DNA of 64,000 bases from Hyphomicrobiales bacterium (GTDB lineage Bacteria; Pseudomonadota; Alphaproteobacteria; Rhizobiales; Rhizobiaceae). Under the pieces are notes generated by a model. The model had not been told where the DNA came from. It saw only the letters and a list, made by a program, of their open reading frames with translations, and did not search any database. The translations under genes were made by a program, and so were the position numbers. Location: NCBI GenBank assembly GCA_900466005.1, contig UEGQ01000004.1:186001-250000 (forward strand). The letters run 5' to 3'. The first letter of the stretch is position 1. Each line of letters starts with the position of its first letter. This document shows, one piece after another, positions 59,535 to 64,000 of this stretch.

Positions 59535-60472
59535 TTTCGAACGGCTCCGAAGGTGATGCCGCGCAGGAGATGCTTGCGCAGGACAATCGTGAAGACGACG
59601 ACCGGAACGAGGAAGAGCGTGGCACCGGCGGCGACGGCCGGCCAGTCCTGTCCGGCGACGCCGATGATGGTCGGGATGAAGGGCGGCGCGGTCTGCGCCG
59701 TGCCCGAGGTCAGGAGCACCGCGAAGGCATACTCGTTCCAGGCGAAGATCAGGCAGAAGATCGCGGTCGAGGCAATGCCCGTCACGGCCTGCGGCAGCAC
59801 GACCTTGTAGAAGGCCTGGAAGCGCGTGTAGCCGTCGATCAGTGCCGCCTCCTCGTACTCGACGGGGATCTCGTCGATGAAGCCCTTGAGCAGCCAGACC
59901 GAGAGCGAGAGATTCACCGCCGTATAGAGGAGGATCAGCCCTGCATGGGTGTCGCTCAGGCCGAGCGACCGGAACATCAGGAAGATCGGGATCGCAACGG
60001 CGATCGGCGGCATCATGCGCGTCGACAGGATGAAGAAGAGAAGGTCGTCCTTCAGCGGCACCTTGAAGCGGGAGAAGGCATAGGCCGCCGCCGTCCCGAG
60101 CACGATGCAGAGCAGCGTCGACCCGAAGCCGATCACGACCGAGTTGTAGAAACGCTCGCCGAAGCGGGAGGGACCGGCAATCACCAGCCCGTCCTTCCGG
60201 ACAAGCCTTTCATACCAGGTCTTCGGTTCCCCGAGGGCCTGGAGATCCGCATCGGAGACGCGGGTCCTGGTCGTGAAGAGGTTCACGTAGCCCTCGAGCG
60301 TCGGCTCGAACAGAACCTTCGGCGGATAGGCGATCGCGTCGGAAGGGCTCTTGAAGCCGGTGGCGATGATCCAGACGAGCGGCATGATCGTCACGACGGC
60401 GTAGAAGACGACGAGGATGCCGGCGAACCATTTCTGGCGAGCCGAAGGCTCGGTGACGGAGTAACCGCTCAT
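59531..60472 (-). CDS. ABC importer permease, MalG type
   Basis: This 313-residue permease starts at ATG 60472 (MSGYSVTEPSARQKWFAGILVVFYAVVTIMPLVWIIATGF), overlapping the stop of the partner permease by 4 bp; the open frame upstream is not coding. It has an extended periplasmic segment (about 45-105, FTTRTRVSDADLQALGEPKTWYERLV) longer than usual. The coupling loop is YEEAALIDGYTRFQAFYKVVL. Part of the DhaKL operon. Confidence 0.92.
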   Translation of the reverse strand: MSGYSVTEPSARQKWFAGILVVFYAVVTIMPLVWIIATGFKSPSDAIAYPPKVLFEPTLEGYVNLFTTRTRVSDADLQALGEPKTWYERLVRKDGLVIAGPSRFGERFYNSVVIGFGSTLLCIVLGTAAAYAFSRFKVPLKDDLLFFILSTRMMPPIAVAIPIFLMFRSLGLSDTHAGLILLYTAVNLSLSVWLLKGFIDEIPVEYEEAALIDGYTRFQAFYKVVLPQAVTGIASTAIFCLIFAWNEYAFAVLLTSGTAQTAPPFIPTIIGVAGQDWPAVAAGATLFLVPVVVFTIVLRKHLLRGITFGAVRK

Positions 60473-61416
60473 CGTTCTTTCACCTTGTTGAGTGCCTTCA
60501 CATAGATCGAGGCGAGGCCGAAGACAGTGACGAAGAGGATGACTGCATAGGCCGAGGCATAGCCGGTGCGCCATTTCTCGAAGGCTTCACGCTTGAGGTT
60601 GATCGAGGTGAGCTCGGTCACGGAGCCCGGTCCGCCGCCGGTCAGCTGCACGACGAGATCGAACATCTTGAAGTTCTCGATCCCGCGGAACAGGATCGCG
60701 AGCATCAGGAAGGGCAGTACCAGAGGAATGGTGATGGTCCAGAACTGCCGCCATTTGCTCGCCCGGTCGCATTCGGCAGCCTCGTAGATGCTGTCGGGGA
60801 TCGACCGCAATCCGGCGAGGCAGATCAGCATGACGAAGGGTGTCCACATCCATGTGTCGACGATGACGATCGCCCAGGGTGCGAGCGAGACGTCGCCGAT
60901 CATCGAGAAGCTCGACGGGTCGGCGCCGGTGAAGAAGCCGACCACGTAGTTGAAGAGGCCGATCTGCGGCTGGTAGAGGAAGGTCCAGAAGTTGCCGACG
61001 ACGGCCGGACTCAGCATCATCGGCAGCACGATGATCGTCGTCCAGAGGTCGTTTCCTCGGAACTTCTTGTTGATCAGGTAGGCGAGCGTGAAGCCGATCA
61101 GCACCTGAAGCGCGATCGTCCAGAAGAGGAAATGCGCCGTCGCCTGCATAGTAAGCCAGATGTCGCCATCGGTCAGGATGCGGGCGTAGTTGCGCAATCC
61201 GACGAACTCGGGCACCTCGCCGGGCCTGTTGACCCGGAAATTGGTGAAGCTCAGCCTGACGGTCCAGATCAGGGGAAAGATATTGACCGCAAGGAGCAGA
61301 AGGATCGTCGGCGTCACGAAGATCCAGGCGATCGCCCTGTCGGACAGGCCTGAAATTCTCCTGGAGACACCGGACGGTGTTGCGCGCGCGAGGCGGTCGA
61401 TGGCGCTCTCGGACAT
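60469..61416 (-). CDS. ABC importer permease, MalF type
   Basis: This 315-residue permease starts MSESAIDRLARATPSGVSRRISGLSDRAIAWIFVTPTILLLLAVNIFPLIWTVRLSF. It has six helices and the coupling loop YEAAECDRASKWRQFWTITI, in which the usual Gly after Asp is Arg. A 100-bp gap with a strong hairpin separates it from the binding-protein gene. It overlaps the next permease by 4 bp. Confidence 0.92.
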   Translation of the reverse strand: MSESAIDRLARATPSGVSRRISGLSDRAIAWIFVTPTILLLLAVNIFPLIWTVRLSFTNFRVNRPGEVPEFVGLRNYARILTDGDIWLTMQATAHFLFWTIALQVLIGFTLAYLINKKFRGNDLWTTIIVLPMMLSPAVVGNFWTFLYQPQIGLFNYVVGFFTGADPSSFSMIGDVSLAPWAIVIVDTWMWTPFVMLICLAGLRSIPDSIYEAAECDRASKWRQFWTITIPLVLPFLMLAILFRGIENFKMFDLVVQLTGGGPGSVTELTSINLKREAFEKWRTGYASAYAVILFVTVFGLASIYVKALNKVKER

Positions 61417-61448
61417 GGGCTAACCCCCAACAAGAAAGGAATGAGCGG

Positions 61449-61475
61449 GCGGTGCCGGAATGATGCCGGCACCGC
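61449..61475 (-). other. Post-binding-protein mRNA hairpin
   Basis: GCGGTGCCGG (61449-61458) pairs perfectly with CCGGCACCGC (61466-61475) across 7 nt, 42 bp after the binding-protein stop. It has no T-tract. Its position matches the hairpins of the other three binding-protein-first junctions in the window. Confidence 0.65.
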
Positions 61476-61516
61476 TTGGACAGATGACCTCGGGTCGAGA
61501 GATCCGGGGCAGGGGA

Positions 61517-62851
61517 TCAGATTTTGCCTTCGTCCTCGAAGACTTCGGTCCAGTCCTTGACCAGGCCGTTGAGGGCTTCCTTGGCCGTGCCCTGGCCGGC
61601 GACCACATAGTCGTGGAAGCGCTTCTGCGATGCCTGCAGGAGCGAGGCGTAGGACGGCTCCGCCCAGAAATCCTTCACGATCGCCATGGAGTCGAGGAAG
61701 GTCTGGGCATAGGGCTGGCTGGTGGCGAAGCCCGGATCTTCCACGACCGAGCGGAGTGCGGAGTAGCCGCCGAGCGACCACCACTTCTGCTGGATCTCGG
61801 GCTGCGCAAACCATTTGATGTATTGGAGCGCGGCATCCTGCTTCGTGGACGCGGCAACCACCGAGATGCCCTGGCCGCCGAGCTGGGCGAACTGCTTGCC
61901 GTCTGGACCTGCGGGATTGGGGAAGTAGCCGGACTTGTCGCCGCCGACATTCGGGTCGGCATTGATCCCCGGCCAGATGAAGGCGAAGTTCATCTGCAGC
62001 GCGACCTGGCCCGACTTGTAGGCATCGATGTTCTCCGACATGTAGGCGTCGGACGACCCGGGAGGCGTGCAGCAGTCGTAGAGCGTCTTGTAGTATTCGA
62101 GACCTGCGATCGCCTGGGGTGAATTGACGAAGCCTTCCATGTCGTAGGGCTTGTCGGGGTTCTGGTATTCGAAGCCGAAGGAATAGAGGGCGTCCATCGC
62201 CCCCATGGTGATGCCTTCCGAGCCGCGCTCGGTGTAGATCGCCGCGCCGTACACGGTCTTGCCGTCGATGTCGCGCCCCTGGAAGAACTCGGCGATGTCC
62301 TTGAGTTCCGCGAAGGTCTTCGGCACGGCGAGATCGCGGCCGTACTTCTTCTTGAATTCGTCCTGCAGTTCGGGGCGGGAGAACCAGTCCTTGCGGTAGG
62401 TCCAGCCGACCACGTCACCGAAGGCGGGAAGCGCCCAGTAGTTCGGCGAGTTCTTCGGCCATTCGGTATAGCCGACGACGGTCGCAGGGATGAAGTTCTC
62501 CATCTTGATTCCTTCCTTGTCGAAGAAATCGTTGAGCTTCACATACTGTCCGTTCTCTGCGGCACCGCCGATCCACTGGCTGTCGCCGATCATCAGGTCG
62601 CACAGCTTGCCGCCGGAATTCAGCTCGTTGAGCATGCGGTCGGCGAAGTTCGGCCACGGCACGAATTCGAACTTCATCTTGTGGCCGGACTTGGCTTCGA
62701 AATCCTTGCTGAGTTCGACCAGTGCGTTGGCCGGGTCCCAGGCGGCCCAGCACAATGTGAGTTCTTCGGCCTTGACTGCGGCCGCGCCCGACAGGCTCGC
62801 CCAGGCGAGCGTGCCCGCGGCGACCGTGGATTTCAGGAATGCGGATTTCAT
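61517..62851 (-). CDS. ABC importer solute-binding protein, carbohydrate type
   Basis: This 444-residue family-1 binding protein starts at ATG 62851 after GGAGGAG; the longer frame upstream is not coding. The signal peptide is MKSAFLKSTVAAGTLAWASL to about ALA-like SGAAAVKAEE. The mature part begins LTLCWAAWDPANALVELSKDF. A CC pair (YDCCTPPGSS) and an isolated GKLCDLMIGD cysteine are present. It leads the operon ending in the DhaKL kinase and is transcribed from the promoter carrying the operator at 63029. The ligand is probably a small polyol or ketose, by inference from the kinase. Confidence 0.92.
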   Translation of the reverse strand: MKSAFLKSTVAAGTLAWASLSGAAAVKAEELTLCWAAWDPANALVELSKDFEAKSGHKMKFEFVPWPNFADRMLNELNSGGKLCDLMIGDSQWIGGAAENGQYVKLNDFFDKEGIKMENFIPATVVGYTEWPKNSPNYWALPAFGDVVGWTYRKDWFSRPELQDEFKKKYGRDLAVPKTFAELKDIAEFFQGRDIDGKTVYGAAIYTERGSEGITMGAMDALYSFGFEYQNPDKPYDMEGFVNSPQAIAGLEYYKTLYDCCTPPGSSDAYMSENIDAYKSGQVALQMNFAFIWPGINADPNVGGDKSGYFPNPAGPDGKQFAQLGGQGISVVAASTKQDAALQYIKWFAQPEIQQKWWSLGGYSALRSVVEDPGFATSQPYAQTFLDSMAIVKDFWAEPSYASLLQASQKRFHDYVVAGQGTAKEALNGLVKDWTEVFEDEGKI

Positions 62852-63022
62852 GACGTTCTCCTCCCTTGACCGATCCCGATCTCCATCGGGATGCGTTCGA
62901 CGCCCCCTCCAGGGCAACCAATGCAATGCTCAGTCCTCCGGGCCGGCAACTTTCCTCCACCGGCCGCGATATCGAGTGCTTGCCGGATGCAGCTCGCCTC
63001 CGGGTTCTCGACCCTGGACGAG

Positions 63023-63052
63023 TCTATAATTGAGGTGCGCACCTCAATGCAA
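63023..63052 (-). promoter_or_regulatory. Predicted promoter of the DhaKL-importer operon
   Basis: On the minus strand TTGCAT (63052-63047), an 18-bp spacer and TATAGA (63028-63023) form a sigma-70-type promoter pointing at the binding-protein gene. Operator copy 1 sits between the two hexamers, ideal for repression by blocking polymerase. Confidence 0.5.
63029..63048. promoter_or_regulatory. LacI-type operator, copy 1
   Basis: ATTGAGGTGCGCACCTCAAT is a perfect 20-bp palindrome with the CG centre typical of LacI operators. It fills the spacer of the predicted leftward promoter and has an exact 18-bp copy 30 bp away. Confidence 0.8.
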
Positions 63053-63059
63053 GGAAATT

Positions 63060-63077
63060 TTGAGGTGCGCACCTCAA
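63060..63077. promoter_or_regulatory. LacI-type operator, copy 2
   Basis: TTGAGGTGCGCACCTCAA repeats the core of copy 1 exactly. Centre-to-centre distance is 30 bp, about three helical turns, so two dimers could bind on the same DNA face. It lies 71 bp before the divergent LacI gene and could also control it. Confidence 0.8.
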
Positions 63078-63148
63078 TTTCTTGCTTTTCGCTTGAAATT
63101 GTTGGAGAAGTCTATGCCGACTCCGGTGTCGATATGTAGAAAGACGTC

Positions 63149-64000
63149 ATGAGACCCACAGCCAAGGACCTCGCGGAAGCCGCAGGTGTCAGTCTTGCCA
63201 CGGTGGACCGTGTGCTGAACGATCGGCCGAATGTCAGCGCGAAGGCGGCGCGGAAGGTGAACGAGGCGATCGAGCGGATCGGCTTCGTACGCAATCCGGC
63301 GGCCGTTAACCTCGCGCGCAACCGCATCTATCGCTTTCGCTTCGTCCTGCCGCTCGCGGGCGATCAGTATCTCCAACGGATCCTGCGGGAGGTGGGGGAG
63401 GCGCGCGAGGCGCTGCGTTCCGATCTCACCGACATCGATCTCGTGCAGATGCCGATGTCCGATCCGCATGCGGTCGCGAGGTATCTCTCCGGCCTCGAGC
63501 CGGGCGAGCTCGACGGTGTCGCGATCATGGCGCCGGAATCGCCGCAGGTTCGCGATGCCATGGCCCGGTTGATCGAGCGCGGCATCAAGGTCGTTCAATT
63601 TCTTTCAGGTCACGAAAAGCTGCCGGCGGCGGATTTCGTCGGCGTGAACAATTTCGCCGCCGGCGCCACGGCGGGAAAGCTGGTCGGCCGGTTTCTCGCG
63701 GGCACGCCGGGGAAAATCATGGTCGTGGCAGAAACCATGATGGCGCAGGACAGCATCGAGCGCAGGCTGGGCTTCGACAGGATCATCCACGACCAGTTCC
63801 CGCACCTCGTCCCCTTGCCTTCGGTGGAAACCTATGGCGACGAGCGTCGCGCCGGCCTCGTGATCCGCAGGATGCTGGAGCACAACCCGGATATCGAAGC
63901 GGTTTACGTGCTGAGTGCCGAGGCAAGGGTCCCGGTCTCTGCCATCGAGGCGGTCACCGACCCACGTCCGCTGACCGTGGTCGTTCACGAGCTCACGCCT
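63149..64000 (+). CDS. LacI-family transcription regulator (3' end beyond window)
   Basis: The N-terminal 284 residues are visible. The helix-turn-helix and hinge read MRPTAKDLAEAAGVSLATVDRVLNDRPNVSAKAARKVNEAI, followed by a sugar-binding-like core (IYRFRFVLPLAGDQYLQRIL ... VGVNNFAAGATAGKLVGRFL). The pattern ATVDRVLN is of the RbsR/XylR-like branch with an ABC-type ligand domain. It diverges from the DhaKL-importer operon, and the paired palindromes between them are its expected operators. The reading frame is open to the right edge. Confidence 0.92.
   Translation, partial: MRPTAKDLAEAAGVSLATVDRVLNDRPNVSAKAARKVNEAIERIGFVRNPAAVNLARNRIYRFRFVLPLAGDQYLQRILREVGEAREALRSDLTDIDLVQMPMSDPHAVARYLSGLEPGELDGVAIMAPESPQVRDAMARLIERGIKVVQFLSGHEKLPAADFVGVNNFAAGATAGKLVGRFLAGTPGKIMVVAETMMAQDSIERRLGFDRIIHDQFPHLVPLPSVETYGDERRAGLVIRRMLEHNPDIEAVYVLSAEARVPVSAIEAVTDPRPLTVVVHELTP

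Overview
The window is high-GC alphaproteobacterial DNA of Rhizobiaceae type (Sinorhizobium/Ensifer/Rhizobium-like). The reasons are the gene style (many MalE- and Opp-type ABC importers, each with its own LacI, GntR, LysR or Lrp regulator), GC-rich palindromic intergenic repeats of a kind common in rhizobia, and a LuxR solo of the plant-associated class. No rRNA, tRNA, CRISPR array, insertion sequence, integrase or replication gene is visible. The density of catabolic and transport operons would fit a megaplasmid or chromid, but nothing here proves the replicon type. No gene-free gap exceeds 300 bp.

Layout. (1) 1-5973, minus strand: a FadR-type GntR regulator, a cystathionine lyase/synthase-fold PLP enzyme and a MalE/F/G/K-type importer, probably one operon. 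(2) 6078-10368, minus: a small membrane protein, then a TetR-regulated DevBCA-like export system with a perfect 22-bp operator over its promoter. (3) 10500-17335: a LacI regulator diverging from a DenD-like D-erythronate dehydrogenase and a second MalK/E/F/G importer. (4) 17408-25235: a two-way locus built around a LuxR solo. To the left are a proline-iminopeptidase-like hydrolase and an Opp-type peptide/amine importer; to the right is a second such hydrolase. Two near-identical lux-box-like sequences mark the two promoters. (5) 25281-28609: a membrane GGDEF-EAL protein and a divergent SAM methyltransferase. (6) 28758-36801: a DadA-type FAD oxidoreductase with a divergent Lrp regulator, then a second Opp-type importer and a HAD hydrolase. 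(7) 37043-45121: an amine/amino-acid catabolic group (class III and class V aminotransferases, RidA, SDR, HAD, PuuB-like oxidase, GNAT, LysR). (8) 45129-47729: LysR with a divergent GST and a PNPOx-fold protein. (9) 47755-54378, minus: a catabolic operon of ArgE-like deacylase, GhrA-like reductase, cupin, aldehyde dehydrogenase, tartrate/D-malate-type dehydrogenase and a GabD-like dehydrogenase, with a divergent GNAT paralogue at 54642. (10) 55611-64000: a carbohydrate importer with two ATPases and a small membrane protein, ending in a fused dihydroxyacetone-type kinase, divergent from a LacI regulator. Two perfect operator palindromes lie between them.

How the genes work together. Most blocks are self-contained uptake-plus-catabolism units under a local repressor or activator. 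The best candidate for an unusual system is the pip1-opp / luxR solo / pip2 locus at 17.4-25.2 kb. Its regulator has the ligand-pocket substitutions typical of plant-signal-responsive LuxR solos, no luxI is present, and paired box sequences lie upstream of both hydrolase transcripts. A second recurring theme is a GC-rich hairpin just after the solute-binding-protein gene in each importer operon where that gene comes before the permeases.
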